A stretch of DNA of 64,000 bases from an uncultured Tissierellia bacterium (lineage in GTDB: Bacteria; Bacillota; Clostridia; Tissierellales; Tissierellaceae), in the NCBI GenBank assembly GCA_946402705.1, contig CAMIXG010000002.1, forward strand, positions 1-64,000, read 5' to 3'. A model generated the notes under the pieces. It ran no database searches. It worked only from the letters and a program-made list of their open reading frames with translations, and had not been told where the DNA came from. Of this stretch, positions 33,966-42,320 are shown in pieces (the first letter of the stretch is position 1; every line of letters begins with the position of its first letter). The position numbers were made by a program, and so were the translations under genes.

Positions 33966-33998
33966 AAAAGCTGTCTTTTCAGACAGCTTACATTTTAT
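33966..33998. terminator. Bidirectional terminator between rsfS and dacA
   Basis: AAGCTGTCT and AGACAGCTT pair perfectly around TTTC, with an A-tract to the left and ATTTTATTT to the right. It serves both convergent genes, and its right part overlaps the dacA stop. Confidence 0.88.
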
Positions 33999-35307
33999 TT
34001 CTAGACGGTGCGTTATTCTTCTTTCGTCTTTTTTTCTTTTTATTTTTCTTTCTAACATAGTTTAGCCTAAATAAAAATAATAATATGAATACAAGTATGT
34101 ACCATTTATTAAGTATTTTTTTATACCAGATAGTATTAGGGTCTTTATCAATATCAGTAGAGGCTATTATATCAGCCTTTGTTATTGATTTTCCATTTAT
34201 AGAATAATCTATACTTCCTACCTTAGTCCCTTTAGCTATAGGGGCCTTTAAATCATTTATAGGAGTTATAGTTGATTTTATATCTTTTTCAGATCCTGAA
34301 ATGATATTTGAAGCAACATTGTTTTTAAGAATACCTGCAACAAATGGAGAAACACCATCTTTAATGGTAAAATCACCTACATATTGATTCTTAAATCCAA
34401 GGTTTTCATTAGTGAACTGTGTAAAACCATAATCAAAAAGTTTATGGGTATCTGTGTAAAGATTACCACCATCTACTTTTAAAACTACAGCAACCAAAGT
34501 CCTATCACCTTTTTTTACAGCTGAAACTAAACAAGATTGTGAAACTTTTGTAAAACCAGTTTTTATACCAATGGCACCTTCATATTTAATAGGAACTGAG
34601 TTTCCATTTACATCTATTTTCTGATTACTATATAAAAGTTTGTTGGCCGATTTTAAGTGTCTACCTTCAGTCTTTTTATTAGTGGGTGGAATTTCATAAG
34701 TATAATCCTTAACTATATTTCTAAAAACTTCATTTTTCATGGCATATTGAGCAATTAGAGCTAAGTCTTTTGCAGTTGTATAATGATTGTCATCATGCAA
34801 ACCATTCGGGTTTACAAAATTAGTATTTTTAGCCCCTAATTCTTGAGCTTTTTTATTCATTAAATCAACAAAGACATCAATATTACCAGATATGTGTTTG
34901 GCAATAGCTAGAGCTGAATCATTAGCAGATTCTATCAATAGAGCATGTAGCATTTGATCCAAGGTCATTTTTTCACCTACATCTAAAGCAATGTGGCTAC
35001 CAGAAGTTAAACTAGTTACTTCTTGGTCAACAGTTACAATATCATTAAGCTTTCCCAATTCAATTGCAAGTATCCCAGTCATAATTTTAGTAGTACTTGC
35101 TGGATATAGTTTCTTGTCAGAATTTTTTTCAAAAAGTATTTGAGAAGTACTTAAATCCATTAGTATAGCACCTTCTGCAACTATACCTAAAGGGTTATCA
35201 GAACCAGGTGTAACTTCTTCTGTAGGTGTTACAGGTTCTTCTGCTAGGCTAAGTACTGGATTTAAAACTAGAGCAAAACAAATAAATATCAAAAAGATTT
35301 TCTTCAA
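33988..35307 (-). CDS. dacA: D-alanyl-D-alanine carboxypeptidase (class C/S11 PBP)
   Basis: A 439-residue exported enzyme that removes terminal D-Ala from wall pentapeptides. The signal peptide ends near LSLA/EE. Ser71 in PASTTKIM is the nucleophile, SANDSALAIA the SxN motif and GIKTGFT the KTG motif. A C-terminal membrane helix (WYILVFILLFLFRLNYV) is followed by an extremely basic tail (KKNKKKKRRKKN). I chose TTG at 35307, since AAGGTGGTGA lies five bases before it; the tracked GTG at 35319 overlaps this RBS. The symbol is by family, and dacF is possible. Confidence 0.92.
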   Translation of the reverse strand: MKKIFLIFICFALVLNPVLSLAEEPVTPTEEVTPGSDNPLGIVAEGAILMDLSTSQILFEKNSDKKLYPASTTKIMTGILAIELGKLNDIVTVDQEVTSLTSGSHIALDVGEKMTLDQMLHALLIESANDSALAIAKHISGNIDVFVDLMNKKAQELGAKNTNFVNPNGLHDDNHYTTAKDLALIAQYAMKNEVFRNIVKDYTYEIPPTNKKTEGRHLKSANKLLYSNQKIDVNGNSVPIKYEGAIGIKTGFTKVSQSCLVSAVKKGDRTLVAVVLKVDGGNLYTDTHKLFDYGFTQFTNENLGFKNQYVGDFTIKDGVSPFVAGILKNNVASNIISGSEKDIKSTITPINDLKAPIAKGTKVGSIDYSINGKSITKADIIASTDIDKDPNTIWYKKILNKWYILVFILLFLFRLNYVRKKNKKKKRRKKNNAPSRNKM

Positions 35308-35335
35308 TAAGTTCACCACCTTCCTATAATTAGTT

Positions 35336-35341
35336 ATTATA
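35336..35341 (-). promoter_or_regulatory. Candidate -10 of dacA
   Basis: A perfect TATAAT on the minus strand lies about 30 bases before the dacA start. The -35 region (TTAAAA at 17 bases) is weak. Confidence 0.45.
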
Positions 35342-35394
35342 TCAGATTTGATAGGAATTTTTAAGAATTAATATTATTGAAAAGGAGAATTTTT

Positions 35395-35967
35395 ATGTTT
35401 AATAAAAATAATAAAAAGATAATTGTCACATCATTTATAATTATTTTTACAATAATTATCTTGAGAATACTATATTATTCTAATAACAATGTCGATAGTA
35501 TAAAAGTAGAGAATAATGAAAGTCAAGATATTGAGCAAAATGAAAATTTAGAAACAGCTGAAATCTATGTTCATATAACTGGAAATGTTGAAAATCCAGG
35601 CATGCTCATATTGGAAAATGGAAGTAGATTAAATGATGCAGTTGATTTATGTGGAGGCTTTTTGGAAGGTACAGATATGGAAAACATTAATCTGGCTCTA
35701 AAGTTAAAAGATGAGGATAAGATACATATACCAAAAATAGGTGAAGTGACAACAACATTTAAAGAAGACCAGGATGATAGAGTAGAAATTAATAGATGTA
35801 CAAAAGCAGAACTTTTATCTCTACCAGGAATAGGAGAAAAGAAAGCAGAACAAATCATAGAATATAGAGAAAGAAACAAGTTTGAAAAAATAGAAGATAT
35901 AATGGAAGTATCTGGAATTGGAGAAAAAACTTTTGAAAATTTCAAGGATTATATATTTGTGGAATAA
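35395..35967 (+). CDS. comEA: ComEA-like DNA-uptake protein
   Basis: A 190-residue protein with one N-terminal membrane helix (IIVTSFIIIFTIIILRI), an SLBB domain (IYVHITGNVENPGMLILENGSRLNDAVDLCGGF) and a C-terminal helix-hairpin-helix pair (EINRCTKAELLSLPGIGEKKAEQIIEYR...FEKIEDIMEVSGIGEKTFE). This is the DNA receptor architecture. The ATG at 35395 follows AAAAGGAG; the tracked TTG at 35377 overlaps the RBS. comEC follows after one intervening gene. Confidence 0.93.
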   Translation: MFNKNNKKIIVTSFIIIFTIIILRILYYSNNNVDSIKVENNESQDIEQNENLETAEIYVHITGNVENPGMLILENGSRLNDAVDLCGGFLEGTDMENINLALKLKDEDKIHIPKIGEVTTTFKEDQDDRVEINRCTKAELLSLPGIGEKKAEQIIEYRERNKFEKIEDIMEVSGIGEKTFENFKDYIFVE

Positions 35968-36030
35968 AATGCAACAAATATACATTATATGGGTATACTA
36001 TATTCTAAATGTATGATAGGGGTGAGTTAA

Positions 36031-36717
36031 GTGACTAAAAGATTATTAATAGTTGACGGAGATAGAAATTTCGTTAAGAGTGTAGCATATGAATTAAACA
36101 AGGAAGATTATTCTATATTTGCACTATATGAAGGAAAGAATACTGTTAGAGAACTTGGAAATCAACATTATGATCTTGTTGTAATAGACTCTAGTCTACC
36201 AGATGGTAGTGGTATAAGTTTGTGTAAAGAGATTAGAAAAGAATATAAGATGCCAATAATAATAATAAGTGAAGATAGTAATATAATGAGTGAAATTATA
36301 GCTTTGGAAGCAGGTGCAGATTATTATATTGTTAAACCATTTAAATCAGAAGAATTAAAGACTAAGATGAAGGTAATCTTTAGAAGAATGGAATATGCTG
36401 ATGGAACAAAGAAGGATGAAAACCTTGAGATAGGAGATTTCAAATTAAATACCATAGGTAGAACAGTAGAACTTCATGGATATGAAATAAGTCTTACAGC
36501 AAAGGAATTTGATTTATTTTATATTTTAATAACTAATCCAGGCCAGATATTTAGTAGGGAAGACCTTCTAAAAAGAGTTTGGGGAGATGATTATTTTGGA
36601 GATGGAAGAACAATAGATGTCCATATTAGAAGAATTAGAAGAAAATTATTAAAGGTTGTTGATGAAGACATATATATAGAGACTAAATGGGGAGAAGGCT
36701 ACTATTTTAGAATCTAA
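36031..36717 (+). CDS. OmpR-family response regulator, orphan, atypical acidic pocket
   Basis: A 228-residue regulator starting at GTG after GGGGTGAG. The receiver domain has phospho-acceptor Asp53 (VVIDSSLPDGSG), Ser80 and Lys102 (IVKPF). The N-terminal acidic pair usually read as DD is VDGD here, so the second acid (position 10) is Gly. The C-terminal winged helix is complete (LTAKEFDLFYILITNPGQIFSREDLLKRVWG...VDVHIRRIRRKL). No histidine kinase gene is adjacent. It lies between comEA and comEC, and control of competence genes is possible but not shown. Confidence 0.93.
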   Translation: MTKRLLIVDGDRNFVKSVAYELNKEDYSIFALYEGKNTVRELGNQHYDLVVIDSSLPDGSGISLCKEIRKEYKMPIIIISEDSNIMSEIIALEAGADYYIVKPFKSEELKTKMKVIFRRMEYADGTKKDENLEIGDFKLNTIGRTVELHGYEISLTAKEFDLFYILITNPGQIFSREDLLKRVWGDDYFGDGRTIDVHIRRIRRKLLKVVDEDIYIETKWGEGYYFRI

Positions 36718-36728
36718 AGGGTGAAGAT

Positions 36729-39095
36729 ATGAAAAGATACTTTTCTTATATAAGCTTATATTTAGTAATTGGAATTTTAATCGGATATTTTTTTGATTTT
36801 AAGGATTTTAGGACTTATATTTTTATATTTAATCTAGTACTTGTATCGGGATTTTTAGGTTTAGCAGTTAAAAACGAAACACTTGTAAAAGCGACATTAT
36901 TTTTATTGTTAGGGATATTATTAGTATCATTTAGTATAGACTCCAAGGTTTATAATATCCTAGATAAAAAGGTGGACATGGTTGGCAAGGTGGTAAAATT
37001 AGAGACAAAAGATGACAAGGCAAGACTGCTAGTTGAGATAATAAGCTTAGATGGGGAAAAAATAAAAAGAAATAATAAGATTTTACTAAGTTTAGAGGAT
37101 AAGGATAATAAAATAAAAACTGATTATATTATAAAATCTAGGTTAACTTTAAAAGAACCATTACATAATAAAAATCCTAAGATGTTTAATTATAAAAAGT
37201 ATTTATTATCTAAAAGAATTTATGCAGTAGGATTTGTAAAAGCTGATAAGATAGAAGTTATTTCTAAAAAACAAAGTATTTTATCAACAACTAGAGAATT
37301 ATTTAGAGACAGGGTAGAGCTTACATTTTCCAAAAATATGAGTATGGGAAATGCTCAATTGATTAAGAGTATAATACTTGGAGAAGATTTTTTACTTAAA
37401 GAGGATAGAGATATTTATAATAATTTAGGTCTGGCACACATACTTGCAGTGTCAGGATTACATATAGGAATTATTTCATCCTTTATCTATACTGGACTAA
37501 GATTTTTAAAGATGGGCAAGAAAGTGGCAACAATAATGACAATCGTAACCATTTGGATATATGGATTGTTAATATACTTACCTGTATCTATATTAAGGGC
37601 TAATATCATGGTTACAGTCTATTTTTTGAGTAGAATTTTATTCTTACCCTATGATTATAAAAACTCAATATTTCTAGCTATGTTTATTTGTTTAATATTA
37701 AATCCTTTAAATATAATCAATATTAGTTTCATCCTAAGTTTTATGGCTGTTTTATCCCTTGCCTATATTAATCCTATCCTTAGTATATATTTAAAAAAAT
37801 ATGGTATAAGATACCATAAAGTCATGGCTCCAATAATATCAGTTAATATAGGATTACTACCAGTGCTTGGCTATTATTTTAATCAGCTACAGACCCTATC
37901 TCTAGTATCAAATCTTATAGTAGTTCCAATCATAGCAGTAAGTTTAAACTTAAGTGCAGTTTCCTTAATAATAAATGGCAGACTTAAAGTTCTTAACTTG
38001 CTAATAAATACAATTTTAGATTTGGAAAATATAATATTGGTAGGCTTAAATAAGCTATCATTCTTTAATATGGGTGTGAAATCACCAAATTTTGAAACCA
38101 TAATATTTTATTATATGGTTTTATTTTTAATTTTATATAAGCATAAGTTTAAAACTGTATTTAATAAGTTTGATAAGGTAATTATAAGTAATATCTGTAT
38201 ATGTATAATACTTACTAGCATGGATTCTATTTTTGCTAAAAAACTTGAAATAAACTTTGTTGATGTGGGTCAGGGAGACTTTATAGTTGTAAGGGAAAAT
38301 GGAAAGAACTATGTATTAGATACTGGTGGAGAGGTATTTGACCAATATAGCATAGGGGAGAATATAGTTGTTCCCTATTTGTTAAAACATGATATAAAAA
38401 AGTTAAGGGGTTTATTTATATCCCATTTTCATGAAGACCATGCAAAAGCTGGGAAAAATATCCTTGAAAACTATAGAGTATCTAATGTTTATGCCACATA
38501 TAAGGCTGAAGATAATTATTTGTATAAAAATTTAGCTAAGTATAAAAAGATAAATATATTAAAATCAGGAGATAGGATGAAATTATCAAAGGATTTAACT
38601 TTTCATATATTAAATCCTGAGAGAGCTTATAAGGATTCTAATGAAAATAATTTATCCATGGTAATTTTAATGACTTATAAGGATAAAAAACTTATTTTTA
38701 CTGGAGACATAGAGAGTAAGATTGAAGAAAAGTTATTATCCTTGGATAAAATAGAGAATATAGACCTTTTAAAGGTAGCCCACCATGGGAGTAAGACTTC
38801 ATCTACACAAGAATTTTTAGACTGGGTAAATCCTAAAATATCAGTCTTTACTGTGGGGAAAAATAATAGGTATAAGCATCCTGATAGTGAGGTAGTTCAG
38901 AGGCATAAAAATCAAATATTTAGGACTGATTTAGATGGTCATATAAAAATTATAATCTGTAAGGATAAGATATATACAAAGACCTATGAAGATAAGATAA
39001 TAATATCTTTGGATGATTTGATTTATCTTAATATATACACTCTTTTAATAATTTATATATTGAGTAAGGAAAAGGAAAAATATATGTTATTATAA
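36729..39095 (+). CDS. comEC: DNA internalization channel ComEC/Rec2
   Basis: A 788-residue polytopic protein carrying single-stranded DNA across the membrane. N-terminal helices and an OB-like outer domain (DKKVDMVGKVVKLETKDDKARLLVEI) precede the competence domain (LGLAHILAVSGLHIGIISSFIYTGLR; LPVSILRANIMVTVYF). The C-terminal metallo-beta-lactamase domain has the intact metal site HFHEDHAKA and VAHHGSKTSS. Length is normal. It begins 11 bases after the response regulator. Confidence 0.95.
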   Translation: MKRYFSYISLYLVIGILIGYFFDFKDFRTYIFIFNLVLVSGFLGLAVKNETLVKATLFLLLGILLVSFSIDSKVYNILDKKVDMVGKVVKLETKDDKARLLVEIISLDGEKIKRNNKILLSLEDKDNKIKTDYIIKSRLTLKEPLHNKNPKMFNYKKYLLSKRIYAVGFVKADKIEVISKKQSILSTTRELFRDRVELTFSKNMSMGNAQLIKSIILGEDFLLKEDRDIYNNLGLAHILAVSGLHIGIISSFIYTGLRFLKMGKKVATIMTIVTIWIYGLLIYLPVSILRANIMVTVYFLSRILFLPYDYKNSIFLAMFICLILNPLNIINISFILSFMAVLSLAYINPILSIYLKKYGIRYHKVMAPIISVNIGLLPVLGYYFNQLQTLSLVSNLIVVPIIAVSLNLSAVSLIINGRLKVLNLLINTILDLENIILVGLNKLSFFNMGVKSPNFETIIFYYMVLFLILYKHKFKTVFNKFDKVIISNICICIILTSMDSIFAKKLEINFVDVGQGDFIVVRENGKNYVLDTGGEVFDQYSIGENIVVPYLLKHDIKKLRGLFISHFHEDHAKAGKNILENYRVSNVYATYKAEDNYLYKNLAKYKKINILKSGDRMKLSKDLTFHILNPERAYKDSNENNLSMVILMTYKDKKLIFTGDIESKIEEKLLSLDKIENIDLLKVAHHGSKTSSTQEFLDWVNPKISVFTVGKNNRYKHPDSEVVQRHKNQIFRTDLDGHIKIIICKDKIYTKTYEDKIIISLDDLIYLNIYTLLIIYILSKEKEKYMLL

Positions 39096-39116
39096 TAGGG
39101 TGATAGGAGTGATATT

Positions 39117-40142
39117 TTGGATTTTACAGAGTTTAATAAGATACTGAAAAATAAAGAAGTTGAAAATGCTTATTTATTTAAGGGAACAGAAAATTATTTA
39201 ATGGAAAAATATATAGAGAATATAAAAAAAGTTTATATAGATGAAAATTTTAGTATGATAAATTATATTGAGATAGATAGTAGTGGTAACTTTGAGCAAA
39301 TTTTAAATGCATGTGAAACCTTACCCTTTATGAGTGAGAAAAAATTAATAGTTATAAAGGATATAAATGAACTATCTCAGGGCGATAAGTCTATAATGGA
39401 TAAACTCAATGATTACTTGAGTGAAGTGTCAAATGATAATATTCTAGTAGTAAGGGATAAAAATGATAATTTAAAAAAAACTACTAAGTTATACAAAAGT
39501 TTTAATAAAAAAGATAGGGTTGTGGAATTCAATAGATTAAATGTAAAGCAATTAAATTCTTTTATAGGTAAATTGATAAGGGATAAGGATAAGACAATTG
39601 ACGATACAGAATTAAACTATATAGTTCAAAAATCTGGATATTTAACATATAAGAGTGAGAAAACACTTTTTGAAATGGAAAATGAGATTGCAAAAATAAT
39701 TGATAGCAGTAAGGAGATTAAGATTAGCAAGGAAGACATAGATAAAAATATGATAGTGGATGTAAATGCTAATATATTTAATCTAATAGATAGTTTAATG
39801 GGAAAAGATTTAAGGACCAGTCTAATTATATTTAATAACATTTATGAGAGTGGAGAGCCTATATCTAAATTATTATTTATGTTAATAAGGCATTTTAGAT
39901 TACTTAATAAGTATATAGTATATAGTGGTCAAGGATATGGAATGAATGATATAAATCAAAAACTCAAGATAAGTCCCTATGAATTAAAGAAAATTGATAA
40001 ATTTTCAAGAGTTGTAGAGGGAGAGAAGGTTAATTATATTTTGTCTAAATTATTAGAATTTGATATAAGGCAAAAATCAGTAGCCCTAGATGGAAAATTA
40101 TCAATGGAATTACTAATAGCAGATATAATTAAAAATATGTAA
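39117..40142 (+). CDS. holA: DNA polymerase III subunit delta
   Basis: A 341-residue clamp-loader subunit starting at TTG after TAGGAG. It matches HolA in length and pattern: NAYLFKGTENYLMEKYIENIKK, ETLPFMSEKKLIVIKDI, NIFNLIDSLMGKDLRTSLIIFNNIYESGEPISKLLFMLIRHFRLL. It is convergent with rpsT, the usual order in Firmicutes (comEC-holA-rpsT). Confidence 0.93.
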   Translation: MDFTEFNKILKNKEVENAYLFKGTENYLMEKYIENIKKVYIDENFSMINYIEIDSSGNFEQILNACETLPFMSEKKLIVIKDINELSQGDKSIMDKLNDYLSEVSNDNILVVRDKNDNLKKTTKLYKSFNKKDRVVEFNRLNVKQLNSFIGKLIRDKDKTIDDTELNYIVQKSGYLTYKSEKTLFEMENEIAKIIDSSKEIKISKEDIDKNMIVDVNANIFNLIDSLMGKDLRTSLIIFNNIYESGEPISKLLFMLIRHFRLLNKYIVYSGQGYGMNDINQKLKISPYELKKIDKFSRVVEGEKVNYILSKLLEFDIRQKSVALDGKLSMELLIADIIKNM

Positions 40143-40145
40143 AAA

Positions 40146-40175
40146 AATAAAACTTCGGTTAGCCGAAGTTTTATT
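40146..40175. terminator. Bidirectional terminator between holA and rpsT
   Basis: AATAAAACTTCGG and CCGAAGTTTTATT form 13 perfect pairs around a TTAG loop. It serves both convergent genes. Confidence 0.92.
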
Positions 40176-40437
40176 ACATTGCAGCATTTAGTTTCTTAGT
40201 TAATTGACTAAGCTCTCTAGAAGCTTTGTTTGCATGTATAAGATTTTTATGAGCTGCTTTTTTAAGACCTTTATCAACAAGTTTAATAAGTTCTTTAGCT
40301 TGTTCTATATCGTTATTTTCAATCGCTAAATTGAATTTTTTTATAGTCGTTTTAAGTGAAGAAAGTCTAGATTTATTTTCTTTACGTTTTCTTTCAGTTA
40401 CTTTTATTCTTTTTTCCGCAGATTTTATATTTGCCAT
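40174..40437 (-). CDS. rpsT: Ribosomal protein S20
   Basis: An 87-residue small-subunit protein: MANIKSAEKRIKVTERKRKENKSRLSSLKT at the start and KGLKKAAHKNLIHANKASRELSQLTKKL near the end. The tracked start is 14 codons upstream; the ATG at 40437 follows TAGGAGGTGACA and is the family start. Confidence 0.97.
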   Translation of the reverse strand: MANIKSAEKRIKVTERKRKENKSRLSSLKTTIKKFNLAIENNDIEQAKELIKLVDKGLKKAAHKNLIHANKASRELSQLTKKLNAAM

Positions 40438-40573
40438 ATTGTCACCTCCTAAATCACTATAACAAAGATATTTTATCATCTATAGATGGAGATTGCAAGA
40501 TTAAAATCGGTTTTTAAATAATTAAAGGAAAAAAACCAAGTGAGAGAGTCTTTCAATCTAAATCCAGAAAATA

Positions 40574-40601
40574 TTGCTAAAACTCTCATAAATGATATAA
40601 T
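40574..40601 (+). promoter_or_regulatory. Promoter of the signal peptidase cluster
   Basis: TTGCTA (40574-40579) and a perfect TATAAT (40596-40601) are 16 bases apart, about 37 bases before the first lepB start. Confidence 0.6.
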
Positions 40602-40637
40602 ATACAGTGTTACAATAAGATATAAGTGGGTGATAAA

Positions 40638-41192
40638 GTGAGTAAAAGAGAAAAAACAAGTAGTTTGACTATAAAAGCTTGGATAGAAAGTATAATTATA
40701 GCCATTTTAATAGCCATACTGATGAAAACATTTTTATTCAATACAGTTTATATTGTAGGTGATTCAATGAATCCAACACTTATAGAAAAAGATAGACTCA
40801 TATCAAATGTACTGCCATTATACTTTAGAGATATTGATAGGGGCGATATAGTTTTGATAAAAGCGCCAGATAAACCAAAAACCAATGAAAGTAAGAAATA
40901 TATAAAGAGGGTTATAGGTTTGGAAGGGGATATCGTTGAGATAAAACAAGGTCTGGTATATTTAAATGAAGAAAAGTTAAATGAAGAATATATAGATAGA
41001 AATGCCTATACATATTCTTATGGAATAGATAAATGGGTAGTACCAGAGGGAGAGATATTTTTACTGGGAGATAATAGGCAAGATGGAGCTAGCAAGGACA
41101 GCAGGTTTTTTGGAACTATACCAACTAATTATATAGAGGGTATAACTAGATTTCGATTTTTTCCAGTAGATGATAGGTTTGGAAAGATTTAG
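40638..41192 (+). CDS. lepB: Type I signal peptidase, copy 1
   Basis: A 184-residue membrane protease that releases exported proteins from their signal peptides. One N-terminal helix (SIIIAILIAILMKTFLF) is followed by GDSMNPTL with the catalytic Ser43, KYIKRVIGLEGD with the general-base Lys90, and the box LGDNRQDGASKDSRFFGTI. The GTG at 40638 follows GTGGGTGA and is preferred over the tracked GTG at 40626. It is the first and most divergent of three tandem paralogues. Confidence 0.94.
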   Translation: MSKREKTSSLTIKAWIESIIIAILIAILMKTFLFNTVYIVGDSMNPTLIEKDRLISNVLPLYFRDIDRGDIVLIKAPDKPKTNESKKYIKRVIGLEGDIVEIKQGLVYLNEEKLNEEYIDRNAYTYSYGIDKWVVPEGEIFLLGDNRQDGASKDSRFFGTIPTNYIEGITRFRFFPVDDRFGKI

Positions 41193-41207
41193 TTTGGAGA
41201 TGAAAAG

Positions 41208-41729
41208 ATGAATGAAGAATTATTAGATTGGATTAAAAGTATAGCAGTTGCTATAGTATTAGCACTTATAATAAAGAATTTTCTATTTTACAGCACCTTG
41301 GTAAGGGGAGAATCTATGGAACCAACATTAAAAAATGAGGATAGATTATTTTCAAATAAGATACCCCTATATTTTAGTGGACTTGACTATGGTGATGTAA
41401 TATCTTTCAAGGCTCCAAATGGAGAAAGTAAGCACTATGTAAAGAGAGTGATAGGACTTGAAGGAGATACTATAGAAATAAGAGATGGTAGAGTATATAG
41501 AAATGGTCAAGAGTTAAATGAAGATTATATAGCAGAAGATTCTTATACAGATATCTATAATGATAGTAGCTGGACAGTTGAAAAGGATAGGGTTTTTGTA
41601 CTTGGTGATAATAGATTACCTTATGCTAGTGATGATAGTAGGTCTTTTGGTACAATAGATATAAAAACAGTAGATGGAATTACTAATTTTAGATATTATC
41701 CATTTAATAAAGGATTTGGAAGACTTTAA
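41208..41729 (+). CDS. lepB: Type I signal peptidase, copy 2
   Basis: A 173-residue paralogue 16 bases after copy 1. The catalytic dyad is Ser36 (GESMEPTL) and Lys79 (HYVKRVIGLEGD). The box LGDNRLPYASDDSRSFGTI is intact. It is clearly closer to copy 3 than to copy 1 (shared KIPLY, GDVISFKAP, YRNGQEL, DSYTDIY, NFRYYPF), which suggests a more recent duplication of these two. Confidence 0.94.
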   Translation: MNEELLDWIKSIAVAIVLALIIKNFLFYSTLVRGESMEPTLKNEDRLFSNKIPLYFSGLDYGDVISFKAPNGESKHYVKRVIGLEGDTIEIRDGRVYRNGQELNEDYIAEDSYTDIYNDSSWTVEKDRVFVLGDNRLPYASDDSRSFGTIDIKTVDGITNFRYYPFNKGFGRL

Positions 41730-41755
41730 AAATAAAAAAGTTATGGGGGAATATT

Positions 41756-42298
41756 ATGGAAAAAGAAAGCATAGGAAAAGAAATGCTGGAATGGATTAAG
41801 AGTATAGTTATAGCTGTATTAATAGCTTTTTTAATAAAGAGATTTTTATTTTATAGTGTACTTGTGGATGGAGCTTCTATGGAACCTTCACTTCATAATG
41901 GAGATAGACTATTTACAAATAAAATACCCTTATATTATAATGGTCTACAGCATGGAGATGTAATATCATTTAAGGCACCAGATGCAATAGACAAAAATTA
42001 TATAAAAAGAGTTATAGGACTTGCAGGAGATACTATAGAAATAAAGGATGGTAAGGTGTATAGAAATGGTCAAGAATTAGTTGAAAGATATATAGCACCA
42101 GACTCCTATACAGATATTTATATGGAATCAGAATGGACTGTGGGAGAGGGAGAAATATTTGTTCTTGGAGATAATAGACTACCAGGAGCCAGTAATGACA
42201 GTAGATTTTTTGGACCAATAAAAGAAAACACCATAGGTGGCATTAGTGATTTTAGATATTATCCATTTGATAAAAATTTTGGAAGATTAGATAAATAA
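41756..42298 (+). CDS. lepB: Type I signal peptidase, copy 3
   Basis: A 180-residue paralogue with dyad Ser41 (GASMEPSL) and Lys84 (NYIKRVIGLAGD) and the box LGDNRLPGASNDSRFFGPI. It follows copy 2 by 26 bases with GGGGGA as RBS and precedes lepA by 22 bases. All three copies keep the catalytic residues, so all may be active. In spore formers this interval between rpsT and lepA usually holds gpr and spoIIP. Confidence 0.94.
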   Translation: MEKESIGKEMLEWIKSIVIAVLIAFLIKRFLFYSVLVDGASMEPSLHNGDRLFTNKIPLYYNGLQHGDVISFKAPDAIDKNYIKRVIGLAGDTIEIKDGKVYRNGQELVERYIAPDSYTDIYMESEWTVGEGEIFVLGDNRLPGASNDSRFFGPIKENTIGGISDFRYYPFDKNFGRLDK

Positions 42299-42320
42299 AA
42301 TTCTTCAGTAGGGGGAAGTT

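Noticed and set aside
40638-42298. Insertion sequence or repeat array
   Set aside because: The repeated units are three coding paralogues without terminal inverted repeats or transposase.
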